From assembly GCA_025455865.1 (NCBI GenBank), contig JALOLS010000005.1, forward strand, positions 1-42,227: 42,227 bases of DNA, in the 5' to 3' direction. Of this stretch, positions 7,117 to 15,252 are shown piece by piece. Source of the DNA: Thermoleophilia bacterium. Its GTDB lineage: Bacteria > Actinomycetota > Thermoleophilia > Miltoncostaeales > Miltoncostaeaceae. The first letter of the stretch is position 1. Every line of letters begins with the position of its first letter. A program made the translations under genes and the position numbers. The notes beneath the pieces were generated by a model. It did no database searches. It worked only from the letters and a program-made list of their open reading frames with translations, and was not told the DNA's origin.

Positions 7117-8522
7117 GCGTCGACCTCGCGCCCTACCGCGAGCGCCTGCGCGACTGCGACCCCTACCGCATGAACGGGCGGGTGGCCGAGCTGATCGGCC
7201 TGGTCGTCGAGGCCCGTGGCCCCGAGGCGAGCGTGGGCGAGCGGTGTGAGATCCAGGTGGGCGGCCGGCGCTGGAAGGTGCCGCCGGTCGACGCCGAGGT
7301 GGTCGGGTTCCGGCACGGGCGCACGCTGCTCATGCCCCTCGGCGAGGCCCGCGGGATCGGCCCCGGGCAGGTGGTGACCGCGAGCGGCGCCACGCTCCGG
7401 GTGGAGGTCGGCGACGGCCTGCTCGGGCGCGTGCTCGACGGCCTGGGGCGGCCGATCGACGGCCGGCCGGCCCCGCCCCCGGAGTCGCGCCGGCCGGTCG
7501 AGGCCGCCGCGCCCGACCCGCTCGGGCGGCCGCCCATCCGCACCGCGCTCTCGCTCGGGGTGCGCGCCATCGACGGCCTCATGCCCTGCGGCAAGGGCCA
7601 GCGCATGGGCATCTTCGCCGGGTCCGGGGTCGGCAAGAGCACGCTCATGGGCATGATGGCCCGGCGCACCGAGGCCGACGTCAACGTGATCGCCCTGGTC
7701 GGCGAGCGCGGCCGGGAGGTGCGGGAGTTCATCGAGCACGACCTCGGCCCCGAGGGCCTCGCCCGCAGCGTGGTGGTGGTCGCGACCTCCGACCAGCCGG
7801 CGCTCGTGCGCATCAAGGCCGCCTTCACGGCCACCGCGATCGCCGAGCACTTCCGTGACCGCGGCAACGACGTGCTCCTGCTCATGGACTCGGTCACCCG
7901 CCTGGCCTACGCCCAGCGGGAGGTGGGGCTCGCGATCGGCGAGCCGCCGGCCACCCGCGGCTACACCCCCTCGGTCTTCGCGATGCTCCCGCGGCTGCTG
8001 GAGCGGGCGGGCACGACCGAGCGGGGCACGATCACCGGCCTCTACACGGTGCTGGTCGAGGGTGACGACATGAACGAGCCGGTCGCCGACGCCGTGCGCG
8101 GCATCCTCGACGGCCACATCGTGCTCTCGCGCGAGCTCGCCCACCGCTTCCACTACCCGGCCATCGACGTGCTGGCCTCGGTCTCGCGGCTCGCCCCCCA
8201 GCTCCTGCCCCGCGACGTGCTGCTCCGGACCGGGCGGGTACGCGAGCTGCTGGCCGCCTACCGGCGGGCCGAGGACCTCATCTCGATCGGCGCCTACGTC
8301 CCCGGGTCCGACCCGGTGGTGGACGAGGCGCGGGCCAAGATGGCCGCCCTCACCGCGTTCCTGCAGCAGACCGTCGAGGAGCCCTACCGCCTGGAGGACA
8401 CCTTCGGCGCGCTGGGGCTCCTGGCCGGCCCCATCGAGGACCCCGCCGGGCCGCCGGCACCCGCCGTCGGGGACGAGGCCTTCGACCCGCTCCCCCCGGG
8501 CACGGAGATCGTCCCGGGCTGA
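7113..8522 (+). CDS. fliI: Flagellar export ATPase FliI
   Basis: The 469-aa protein has a Walker A motif, GSGVGKST (residues about 170-177), preceded by GKGQRMGIFA. Downstream are the GERGREVREF segment, Walker B DVLLLMDSVTRLAYAQREVG, and the FliI/type III signature GEPPATRGYTPSVFAMLPRL. It energises substrate unfolding and entry to the flagellar type III gate. GTG 7113 overlaps the fliH TGA and begins MSVDLAPYRERLRDCDPYR; the frame stays open upstream but that is shadow sequence. fliJ, which normally follows, is displaced by about 6.7 kb. Confidence 0.97.
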   Translation: MSVDLAPYRERLRDCDPYRMNGRVAELIGLVVEARGPEASVGERCEIQVGGRRWKVPPVDAEVVGFRHGRTLLMPLGEARGIGPGQVVTASGATLRVEVGDGLLGRVLDGLGRPIDGRPAPPPESRRPVEAAAPDPLGRPPIRTALSLGVRAIDGLMPCGKGQRMGIFAGSGVGKSTLMGMMARRTEADVNVIALVGERGREVREFIEHDLGPEGLARSVVVVATSDQPALVRIKAAFTATAIAEHFRDRGNDVLLLMDSVTRLAYAQREVGLAIGEPPATRGYTPSVFAMLPRLLERAGTTERGTITGLYTVLVEGDDMNEPVADAVRGILDGHIVLSRELAHRFHYPAIDVLASVSRLAPQLLPRDVLLRTGRVRELLAAYRRAEDLISIGAYVPGSDPVVDEARAKMAALTAFLQQTVEEPYRLEDTFGALGLLAGPIEDPAGPPAPAVGDEAFDPLPPGTEIVPG

Positions 8523-8636
8523 TCCGCCCGCCCGCTGCGGGAAAACCGGCGGAGCCCTTCCGGTGCCCCCGGATGGGGCGCCCCGTGGGCCGTGCAACGC
8601 TCGGGATGCGGGTCCACGCGGTGACGGAGGCGGGTG

Positions 8637-9563
8637 ATGGGCGGTCCTGCCGAGGCGACGAGGCCGGTGCCGGCGACGCGGGCCGCGGTCCGGCACGTGC
8701 TCCTGGTGGCCAACGCGCGCGCGAGCGGGGTCCGGGATCCCGGGCAGGTGCGCGACGTCGCGGCGGTGCTGGGCGAGCAGGGCGCCGGCGTGGAGACGGT
8801 GGTCTGCGCCTCGGAGGAGGACCTCTCGGCGGCCTGGCACCGGGCCGACGGCCGCCGGGTGGTGCTGATGGGCGGGGACGGCAGCGTCCACGCCGCCGCC
8901 AACCTCCCCCCGCCGGCCCCCGAGGTCGCGCTGATCCCGGCCGGCCGCGCCAACAACATCGCCCACTGCCTCGGCATCCCGCTCGCCCCTTCCGCGGCCG
9001 CCCGGCTCGCGGTGCACGGGCCCGCCCGCCCGCTGGACCTCATCGACGCCCGGGGCGGGGGCCGCGTCGTGCGGGGGGTGGAGGGCGCGAGCGCGGGCTT
9101 CCTCGCGCTCGCGCGGGCCCGCTACCACGCCCGCAACTCCGCCGACACCCGCGCCGCCGTGCGGGCGGGCGTGGCCGCCCTCGCCCGCTTCCACCCCCTG
9201 GAGGTCTGGCTGACGCACGACGGCCACGGCGAGGATCTCTGGCTGGCCCAGCTCTTCGTGGCGAACATCGCCTGCTTCGGCACCGGTCTCCGGGTCGCGC
9301 CCTGGGCGGATCCGCGCGACGGGCTGCTGGAGGTGGTCGCGCTCGAGGCCGCCGGCCGGCGGTCGGTGCCGGTCATGCTCGGGCGGCTGCGGCGCGGGCG
9401 CGGCGCGCGGTGTCACGGCATACACGTGTGGCGGGCCCGGGAGGTGCTCGTCGCCACCCGCGGGGCCTCCCCGGTGATGGTCGACACCGACGACATGGGG
9501 ACCGGCCCGGTGGCGCTCGCCGCGCTGCCCGGCGCGCTCCGGCTCGTCGCCCCCGGGCCATGA
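8637..9563 (+). CDS. Diacylglycerol kinase-family (YegS/DgkB-like) lipid kinase
   Basis: The 308-aa protein has the DAGK catalytic fold: an N-terminal strand HVLLVANARASG, the nucleotide-binding GGDGSVHAAAN motif, LIPAGRANNIAHCLGIP, and a C-terminal segment with GLRVAPWADPRDGLLEVVAL. In the family, GGDG and GTGND-like loops bind ATP; here the second loop reads AGRANN. Such kinases phosphorylate diacylglycerol, sphingoid bases or related membrane lipids. ATG 8637 is 6 bases after GGAGG (8626-8630). Its stop overlaps the next ORF by ATGA, so lipid kinase and MFS-PAP2 protein are probably coexpressed. Confidence 0.85.
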   Translation: MGGPAEATRPVPATRAAVRHVLLVANARASGVRDPGQVRDVAAVLGEQGAGVETVVCASEEDLSAAWHRADGRRVVLMGGDGSVHAAANLPPPAPEVALIPAGRANNIAHCLGIPLAPSAAARLAVHGPARPLDLIDARGGGRVVRGVEGASAGFLALARARYHARNSADTRAAVRAGVAALARFHPLEVWLTHDGHGEDLWLAQLFVANIACFGTGLRVAPWADPRDGLLEVVALEAAGRRSVPVMLGRLRRGRGARCHGIHVWRAREVLVATRGASPVMVDTDDMGTGPVALAALPGALRLVAPGP

Positions 9564-12181
9564 GGAGGCCCCAGGCCGGCTCCGGCCCGGCGCTCGCCGG
9601 GCTCACCGCCTTCAGCGCGGCGGCCGTCGGCGCGGGGCTGGGACGCGCCGTGGTCACGAGCTACCTGCCCGTCGCGCTCGCCCGCATCCGCGACGCCCCC
9701 GGCCTGATCGGCACGGTCATGCTGGTGAACGTGGCGGCGGGCCTGGCCGTCCCGCTCTGGATCGGCGCCTGGAGCGACCGGCTCCGGGGGCGGGGGCACG
9801 GGCGCACGGTCCCGTTCGTGCTCGGGGGCAGCCTGGTGACCGCCGCCGGCCTCACCGGGATCGCGCTCGTCGCCGGCACGGGCTACCTCGCGCTCGCGCT
9901 GGCGGCCGCCGTGGCCTACGTGGGGCTGAACGCGGTCACCACCGCCCACCGCGCCCTCATCCCCGACAACTTCGCCGCCGGGGACCGCGCGCGGGCCACG
10001 AGCGCCGAGGAGCTCGCGCTGATGGGGGGCACCCTCGCCGGGGTGGGCGCGGGCGGCCTGCTGGTCGAGACCGCCACCTGGGCCCCCTTCGCCCTCGCCG
10101 CGCTCGCGGTCCCCGTGCTCGCCCTGCCGACGGTCCGGCGCATGCGGCGCCGCGAGGCCCCGCCCGCGGGGCCCGCCCCGCCCCGCCTCCCCCGGGCCTA
10201 CTACCTGCGCGCGGCCACCCGGCCGGGCGTCCGCCTGATCCTCGCCGCCCAGGCGCTCTGGGTGCTGGGCTACGCCGCGCTCCCGGCCTTCTTCGTGCTC
10301 TACGCGGAGCGGGCGCTCGGCCTGCGCCCCTCCGTCGCCGCCGGTCTGATGATCGCCTTCGGGGCGGTCACCGCCCTGGCGATGCTCGCCGCGGGCGCCG
10401 CCCGCGACGAGGGCCGGCACCTGCCCCTGGTCGCGCTCGGCGCGGCCCTGATGGGCGCGGGGCTGATCGGGCTCGCGGCCGCCGCCTCGCCGTGGTCGGC
10501 CGCCCCCGGCCTCCTGGTCGCCGCAGCGGGGTTCGGGGTGGTGTCGACCCTCGGCTTCCCGCTCCTCACGGCGCGCATCCCGGCAGGCGAGGCGGGCGCG
10601 TACACGGCGCTCTACTTCTCGGTGCGGGCCGTGGCCGGCGCGGTGGCCCTGCCGTCGGCGGGGTGGGCCATCGCCCTCACCGGGACCTACCGCGCGCTCC
10701 CCGCGGCGGGCGGGGTGGCCGCCCTGGCCGCGCTGGTGCCGCTCGCCGCCCTCGGGCGCGACGGCCTCCGGGCCTGGCTCGCCCGCCTGGAGCGGCCGCG
10801 GCGCCCGTCGGCCCGCTGGCTGGGCCTGTGGCTCGCCGCCCTGGCCCTCGCGCTGGGACTGGCCCTGGCCCTCGGCCTGCTGGCCGCCGGCACCGCCGTC
10901 GCGCGCCTGGACGCCGCCGGCTACCGGCTGCTGAACGAGCTCGGTCCCGGCTGGCCGGTCATCGACCGGGTCCTCGTCGCCCCGGACTTCCGCAACTACG
11001 CGCTGCTCACGGCCCTGACCGCGGCCGCGGCGTTCGTCTGGCGGCGGTCGGCCGCCATCCGGGCGGTGGTCTGCGTGGTGCTGGCGGGCGCCATCGCGTT
11101 CGGGCTGGTCCGCGCGGCGTGGGCGCTCTGGGATCGGGCCCGCCCGGAGGAGGTCCTGGAGGGCGCGCGCATCGGCGGGCACCTCTGGGCTCCGTACCCG
11201 TCGTTCCCGAGCGGCCATGTCGCCGTGACCACGGCGATGGTCCTGGTCATGGGGCTGCTGTTCCCGCGCCTGCGGCTCCCGCTCTGGGCGTTCGCGGGCG
11301 CGGTCGCCGCCACCCGCGTGATCTTCGGGGCGCACTTCCCCTCCGACGTCGTGGGCGGGCTCCTGGTCGCGGCCGCCGCGGCCTCGGGAGCGTGGGCGCT
11401 CCTTGCCGCCTCGGGCCTCCTTCCCCCCTGGCGCCCGCCGCTCACCCCGCGCCGGTTTGACCTTTCCACCCATCTCCGTCGACAATGCCGGGATACCAGT
11501 GCACGAGCAGGAGGGCAGATGACGCTGCAGATCGGCGCAGAGGCGCCCGACTTCGAGGCGGACACGACGGAGGGCCGGATCCGGTTCCACGAATGGATCG
11601 GCGAGGACTGGGCGGTGCTGTTCTCCCACCCCAAGGACTTCACCCCCATCTGCACGACCGAGCTGGGATACATGGCCCGGATCAAGCCCGAGTTCGACCG
11701 CCGGGGCGTGAAGATCATCGGTCTCTCGGTCGACCCCCTGGACCGCCACCGGGAGTGGGCCGCGGACATCGAGGAGACCCAGGGCACCGCGCCCAACTAC
11801 CCGATCATCGCCGACGCCGACTTCTCCGTGTCCAAGCGGTACGGGATGCTCGCGGCCGAGGTCGAGGGCGACCCGGCCGAGCGCACGCCGGCCGACAACC
11901 AGACGGTCCGGAACGTGTTCGTGATCGGGCCGGACAAGAAGGTGCGGCTGGTCCTCGTCTACCCCATGACGACCGGGCGCAACTTCGACGAGGTGCTGCG
12001 CGTCATCGACTCACTCCAGCTCACGGCGCGGCACAAGGTGGCCACCCCCGCGCAATGGCAGCAGGGCGACGACGTGATCATCGCCGGCTCCGTGTCCGAC
12101 GACCAGGCCCGCGAGATCTGGCCCGAGGGATGGGAGGCCCCCAGGCCCTACATCCGCATCGTCCCCCAGCCGGGGGGCTGA
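9560..12181 (+). CDS. MFS transporter-PAP2 phosphatase fusion, reading in frame into a peroxiredoxin
   Basis: The frame is open from ATG 9560 to TGA 12179-12181 (873 aa) with no stop in between. Residues about 1-410 are an MFS permease of about 12 membrane helices with a cytoplasmic-loop motif WSDRLRGRGHGRTVPF, resembling sugar-type MFS members. Residues about 425-620 are a membrane PAP2 domain: FPSGHVAVTTAMV, then TRVIFGAHFPSDV with both catalytic His. The first PAP2 motif keeps RARP but not the usual upstream Lys. A linker of about 33 residues then runs into the peroxiredoxin at residue 654. Either this is a true three-part protein, or the membrane protein simply lacks its own stop. A separate promoter and ribosome site for the peroxiredoxin argue that it is also made alone. 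Confidence 0.75.
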   Translation: MRRPQAGSGPALAGLTAFSAAAVGAGLGRAVVTSYLPVALARIRDAPGLIGTVMLVNVAAGLAVPLWIGAWSDRLRGRGHGRTVPFVLGGSLVTAAGLTGIALVAGTGYLALALAAAVAYVGLNAVTTAHRALIPDNFAAGDRARATSAEELALMGGTLAGVGAGGLLVETATWAPFALAALAVPVLALPTVRRMRRREAPPAGPAPPRLPRAYYLRAATRPGVRLILAAQALWVLGYAALPAFFVLYAERALGLRPSVAAGLMIAFGAVTALAMLAAGAARDEGRHLPLVALGAALMGAGLIGLAAAASPWSAAPGLLVAAAGFGVVSTLGFPLLTARIPAGEAGAYTALYFSVRAVAGAVALPSAGWAIALTGTYRALPAAGGVAALAALVPLAALGRDGLRAWLARLERPRRPSARWLGLWLAALALALGLALALGLLAAGTAVARLDAAGYRLLNELGPGWPVIDRVLVAPDFRNYALLTALTAAAAFVWRRSAAIRAVVCVVLAGAIAFGLVRAAWALWDRARPEEVLEGARIGGHLWAPYPSFPSGHVAVTTAMVLVMGLLFPRLRLPLWAFAGAVAATRVIFGAHFPSDVVGGLLVAAAAASGAWALLAASGLLPPWRPPLTPRRFDLSTHLRRQCRDTSARAGGQMTLQIGAEAPDFEADTTEGRIRFHEWIGEDWAVLFSHPKDFTPICTTELGYMARIKPEFDRRGVKIIGLSVDPLDRHREWAADIEETQGTAPNYPIIADADFSVSKRYGMLAAEVEGDPAERTPADNQTVRNVFVIGPDKKVRLVLVYPMTTGRNFDEVLRVIDSLQLTARHKVATPAQWQQGDDVIIAGSVSDDQAREIWPEGWEAPRPYIRIVPQPGG
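11457..11486 (+). promoter_or_regulatory. Sigma-70-like promoter for the peroxiredoxin gene
   Basis: TTGACC at 11457-11462 (5 of 6 to TTGACA) and GACAAT at 11481-11486 (4 of 6 to TATAAT) are separated by 18 bases. They precede an AGGAGGG ribosome site at 11509-11515 and ATG 11519. The element lies inside the upstream ORF and suggests independent peroxiredoxin expression. Confidence 0.5.
11519..12181 (+). CDS. 1-Cys peroxiredoxin (AhpC/TSA, Prx6-like)
   Basis: The 220-aa domain has the peroxidatic motif DFTPICTTELG with Cys45 and no other cysteine, defining a 1-Cys enzyme. The Prx6-type C-terminal domain is present: NVFVIGPDKKVRLVLVYP, MTTGRNFDEVLRVIDSLQL and the family ending PYIRIV-PQP. It reduces hydrogen peroxide and organic hydroperoxides in the cytosol using an external thiol. 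ATG 11519 has AGGAGGG 3 bases upstream and its own promoter-like sequence, so I annotate it separately although it is in frame with the MFS-PAP2 ORF. Confidence 0.93.
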   Translation: MTLQIGAEAPDFEADTTEGRIRFHEWIGEDWAVLFSHPKDFTPICTTELGYMARIKPEFDRRGVKIIGLSVDPLDRHREWAADIEETQGTAPNYPIIADADFSVSKRYGMLAAEVEGDPAERTPADNQTVRNVFVIGPDKKVRLVLVYPMTTGRNFDEVLRVIDSLQLTARHKVATPAQWQQGDDVIIAGSVSDDQAREIWPEGWEAPRPYIRIVPQPGG

Positions 12182-12186
12182 GCACC

Positions 12187-12230
12187 GGGGGCGGTCGCGG
12201 GTCACGCCGGCGCGCGTGGCCCGCGCCCCC
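12187..12230. terminator. Bidirectional hairpin between convergent genes
   Basis: Arms GGGGGCG plus GCGGGTCACG (12187-12193, 12197-12206) pair with CGTGGCCCGC plus GCCCCC (12215-12230). One G-U pair, a 3-base bulge and an 8-base loop are present. It fills the 50-base space between the peroxiredoxin stop and the converging glycosyltransferase stop, so it probably terminates both. Confidence 0.65.
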
Positions 12231-12231
12231 C

Positions 12232-12906
12232 TCAGGGCCGCAGCGACGCGCCCACGACCCTGACCGAGTCCCGGACCGCCCGGAAGGCGCTCCGCTCGTC
12301 CCCGTAGATGGCCGGGATGGGCACCCACCCCACCCGGACCCCGCGTCGGAGGCACCGCTTGAGGTGCACGGTCTCGGCCTCGAAGCCGCCTCGGGGGAAC
12401 TCCACATCGTGCAGCGCGGCCCCCGCGAGCAGGCGCATCCCGCACTGGCAGTCACGCACCGGGCGTCCGGTCAGCGCGCCCAGCAGGCCGCTGGCCGCCA
12501 GATTGGCCAGCCGGCGCTCGACCGGCATCCGCCGGAGGTCGCCGAAGCGGTCGCCGACCACCAGGTCCACGCCGGCCCCGGCCGCGGCGATGAACCGCGG
12601 GACGGCGTCGACGGGGTGCTGGCCGTCGCCGTCGACCACCAGCACGGCGTCGGGCGGCCGTGCGCGGGCCAGCAGGTGGTCGATCCCCGCGCGCACGGCG
12701 GTCCCCTTCCCGGCGTTCCGCGGCAGCCGGAGCACCTGCGTGCCGGTGCGGGCCGCCCAGGCGCGGAGCTCGCCGGCGGCCGCCGGCGGCATGCCGTCGT
12801 CCACCACCAGCACCTCGCCCACGTGCCGCCGCAGGCCCTCGACCACCCCGGGCCGCGGTCGCTCGCGGTGGCACGGCACCACGGCCGTCACCCGCGCCGC
12901 CCTCAC
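12232..12906 (-). CDS. Family 2 glycosyltransferase
   Basis: The 224-aa protein begins VTAVVPCHRE, the first strand of a GT2 GT-A fold, with VLVVDDGMP, LPRNAGKGTAVRAGIDHLL and the DxD-type metal/nucleotide motif VVDGDGQHP. The pattern resembles dolichol/undecaprenyl-phosphate mannosyl or glucosyl transferases (GAGVDLVVGDRF, then DCQCGMRLL). It probably transfers a sugar from a nucleotide donor to a lipid carrier or envelope glycan. No membrane segment is visible. The GTG start at 12906 overlaps the stop of the upstream minus-strand phosphatase gene, so the two form an operon. Confidence 0.85.
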   Translation of the reverse strand: MRAARVTAVVPCHRERPRPGVVEGLRRHVGEVLVVDDGMPPAAAGELRAWAARTGTQVLRLPRNAGKGTAVRAGIDHLLARARPPDAVLVVDGDGQHPVDAVPRFIAAAGAGVDLVVGDRFGDLRRMPVERRLANLAASGLLGALTGRPVRDCQCGMRLLAGAALHDVEFPRGGFEAETVHLKRCLRRGVRVGWVPIPAIYGDERSAFRAVRDSVRVVGASLRP

Positions 12907-14642
12907 CGCGCGGGTGCGGGCACCGTCACCCTCAGGCTCATCAGCCGCTCGCCACGCCAGTTCCATCCGGAGAGCTCGACCTCGATCCGTGTGCCGCCCC
13001 GGTCCCGCACCCGCATGGTGCCGAACTGCCCGCTCCCCGGGAGGGCGCCCTCGCTGTAGGGGCCGCCCTTGACGCTCCCGTGGCGGTCGAGGGCGCCGGC
13101 GTGGGCCACCGGGAACCCGCCGGAGCGGGACGCGGAGTAGTCGCTGTGGCTGCCGTCGTCGATCGCGACCATGTGCGCGTCCCCGGCCAGCATGACCAGG
13201 GACACCCCGCTCCGGGCCACGGCGTCGGCGATCTCCCGCCGCTCCGCGGGATAGCCGGGCCAGCCGTCGGCGCCCCGCCTCGCCGGGCCGATCCACGGCA
13301 CGCTGCTCACCAGGACCACCAGCGGGTACCGGCCGCGGGCCGCGCGGATCTCACGGATGAGCCACTCCCGCTGGGCCCTGCCCAGGATCGTGCCGCCCGG
13401 ACCGGACGGGGTCCGCTGTGACCGCAGGTCGGCCACGAGCATCCGCACCCGGCCGAGCGTGAACGCCTGCGCGACCGGGCCGGTGCCGCGGTCCAGCGTG
13501 AGGGGGTGGTGCGGCACGAGCTCGCGGTAGACGGTGAGGGCGGCCTCGCGCGAGGGCGAGGATGCGTCGCCTCCGTCCGGCCCGTAGTCGTGGTCGTCCC
13601 ACATGTACGCGGCCGCGGCGGCGCGGGCCAGGGCCCCCTGCGCGGGCTGCCCGAGGGCGCCGTCGTACTGCTCGCGGAACAGGTCCGGGTCGTTGCGGGA
13701 GATGTCGCCGTAGAAGAGGTCGCCCGTCGTGACGTAGAGGTCCGGGCGCATGGCGCGGATCGCGTCGAACACCGCGCCGTTCGAGCGGGCGCGGGCGCAT
13801 GCGGCGAAGGCGACCAGGACGTCACCCGCCCCGCGGGGCATGGTCCGGAAGGTTCCGCGCAGCCGGTCGGGCACGCCGTCCACCTCCGCCGCGTAGTGGT
13901 GGCGCCGGGCCGGAGCCAGGCCGCGGACCCGGAACGACCAGCTCCGCCCGCCGTCCCCGCTCGCGGCGGGTCCGCGGGCGCGCGCGCCCTCCAGGTCCGC
14001 GGCGGGGGACACCAGCAGGCGGACCCGCGTGGCGGGCTCGCGCAGGCGCACGGTGACGCGGGCCCCGGCGTCGGTCACCGCGCCGGCCCAGAGCCAGCGG
14101 ACCGGGCCGGGGGGCGGCGCCGGCGTCGTCGACTCGGGGTGGGTCGGGCCGTAGGCGTACTCGTACGCGCTCCACGCCGCCACGCCGCCGAGCGCGAGCA
14201 GGCCGGCCAGGCCGGCGGTCAGGACCAGCAGCCAGGCGCGGCGATGCCCGCGGGCCCAGGCGGCGAGCATCTGCAGGACCCCGGGCACCAGGAACGCGGC
14301 GAAGGTGAGGAAGGCCGCCTCCGGCCGGTACTGGAACGCGGCGAGCACGCCGAGCGCCGCCGCGGCGAGCACCATCGTCGCCCCGCCGATGGCGGGGCGC
14401 CGGACGGCGAGGAGCGCGCCCAGCGCGACCACGGCGAGGAGGGCGATCTGGACCCGCTGCTGCAGGGCCACGGAGAGCAGCGGCCCCTCGGGCTGGCCGG
14501 GGATCCCCACCAGGAGCGCAAGGGCCGTGAAGGCGACGATCGCCGCGCCCGCCCACACGAGGCCGACCCGCCGGACGCGGCTCCAGCTCCGGGCCTCGGG
14601 GCCCGCCACGGATGGTGTCGTCGCCACGTGGTCTGCTCCCAT
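12903..14642 (-). CDS. PhoD-like metallophosphatase with N-terminal membrane domain
   Basis: The 579-aa protein starts with four or five hydrophobic helices (residues about 25-165) and continues with an extracytoplasmic PhoD/alkaline phosphatase D-like domain. That domain has a fibronectin-like lead-in and then metal-binding motifs: VTTGDLFYGDISRND, YMWDDHDYGPDGGD and MLAGDAHMVAIDDGSHSDY. PhoD-type enzymes cleave phosphodiesters or phosphomonoesters, such as cell-wall teichoic acid, outside the membrane. ATG 14642 is chosen because the conserved hydrophobic part starts about 20 residues later; a GTG at 14717 would add an Arg/Pro-rich leader. It is transcribed divergently from the CBS gene. 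Confidence 0.85.
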   Translation of the reverse strand: MGADHVATTPSVAGPEARSWSRVRRVGLVWAGAAIVAFTALALLVGIPGQPEGPLLSVALQQRVQIALLAVVALGALLAVRRPAIGGATMVLAAAALGVLAAFQYRPEAAFLTFAAFLVPGVLQMLAAWARGHRRAWLLVLTAGLAGLLALGGVAAWSAYEYAYGPTHPESTTPAPPPGPVRWLWAGAVTDAGARVTVRLREPATRVRLLVSPAADLEGARARGPAASGDGGRSWSFRVRGLAPARRHHYAAEVDGVPDRLRGTFRTMPRGAGDVLVAFAACARARSNGAVFDAIRAMRPDLYVTTGDLFYGDISRNDPDLFREQYDGALGQPAQGALARAAAAAYMWDDHDYGPDGGDASSPSREAALTVYRELVPHHPLTLDRGTGPVAQAFTLGRVRMLVADLRSQRTPSGPGGTILGRAQREWLIREIRAARGRYPLVVLVSSVPWIGPARRGADGWPGYPAERREIADAVARSGVSLVMLAGDAHMVAIDDGSHSDYSASRSGGFPVAHAGALDRHGSVKGGPYSEGALPGSGQFGTMRVRDRGGTRIEVELSGWNWRGERLMSLRVTVPAPAR

Positions 14643-14788
14643 CCCGAGGGTGCCGCACCTCGGCGCGCGACTCGCCCGGCTGGGCACGGGCGGGCGCCAC
14701 TTCGTGCCGGAACGCACGTTGCGCCGACGGCCGGCGCATGAGACACTGCCCGCCTCGACACAAACGGCACAAGAGACGGGGAGACGAG

Positions 14789-15190
14789 ATGCGCGTCCAG
14801 GACGGGATGAGCCCCATCAGCGCCATCGTCGGGCCGGAGCACACGCTCCGCCAGGCGGCGGTGAAGATGGTCCAGAACCGGACCGGCGCGGCCATCGTCA
14901 ACGACGGGAGCCTCCCCGGCCCCGGCGTCATCACCGAGCGGGACCTGCTGCACGCGATCGCCGAGGGCAAGGACCCGGCCGCGGAGCGGGTGGGCGACCA
15001 CATGACCGGCGATCTGATCACCGCGTCGCCCCGCTGGCCGCTGTCGGAGGCGGCCAGCCTGATGGTCAAGCATGGCGTGCGTCACGTGCTGGTCTTCGAC
15101 GACGCCGAGTTGGTGGGGGTCCTGTCCATGCGCGACGTGGTGCGGCTGGCCAACACGGCCGAGTGGACCGCGGCGCTCAGCGTGCGGTAG
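14789..15190 (+). CDS. CBS-domain pair protein
   Basis: The 133-aa protein consists of two CBS motifs only. The first ends GPGVITERDLLHAIAEGKDP and the second follows HMTGDLITASPRWPLSEAAS and ends LVGVLSMRDVVRL. CBS pairs (Bateman modules) sense adenosyl nucleotides such as AMP or ATP, or NAD, and regulate partners. ATG 14789 has GGGGAG at 14778-14783. No partner domain is fused, and a strong hairpin follows, so this is an independent unit. The link to envelope or motility genes is positional only. Confidence 0.88.
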   Translation: MRVQDGMSPISAIVGPEHTLRQAAVKMVQNRTGAAIVNDGSLPGPGVITERDLLHAIAEGKDPAAERVGDHMTGDLITASPRWPLSEAASLMVKHGVRHVLVFDDAELVGVLSMRDVVRLANTAEWTAALSVR

Positions 15191-15201
15191 CGACCCCCGC
15201 C

Positions 15202-15234
15202 CGGCGGCCGGCCCCGGGGGGCGGCCGGCCGCCG
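15202..15234 (+). terminator. Strong hairpin after the CBS gene
   Basis: A perfect 12-bp stem (15202-15213 with 15223-15234) has a 9-base loop and begins 12 bases after the CBS stop codon. It closes the envelope/stress block 18 bases before the sigma-28-like element that precedes fliJ. Confidence 0.65.
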
Positions 15235-15252
15235 ATCATCCCCGCCCCCCGG

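Noticed and set aside
9413-11749. 778-residue minus-strand frame opposite the MFS-PAP2 gene
   Set aside because: Gly/Arg/Asp-rich shadow frame; the plus strand encodes recognisable membrane and catalytic motifs.
12870-12890. Sigma-54-like TGGCAC sequence
   Set aside because: No GC-TTGC -12 partner at the right spacing, and it is within a coding region. No sigma-54 promoters were seen elsewhere.
14719-14747. TTGCGC-N17-GACACT as a promoter for the CBS gene
   Set aside because: Only 3 of 6 matches in each box; it is not distinguishable from background in this base composition.
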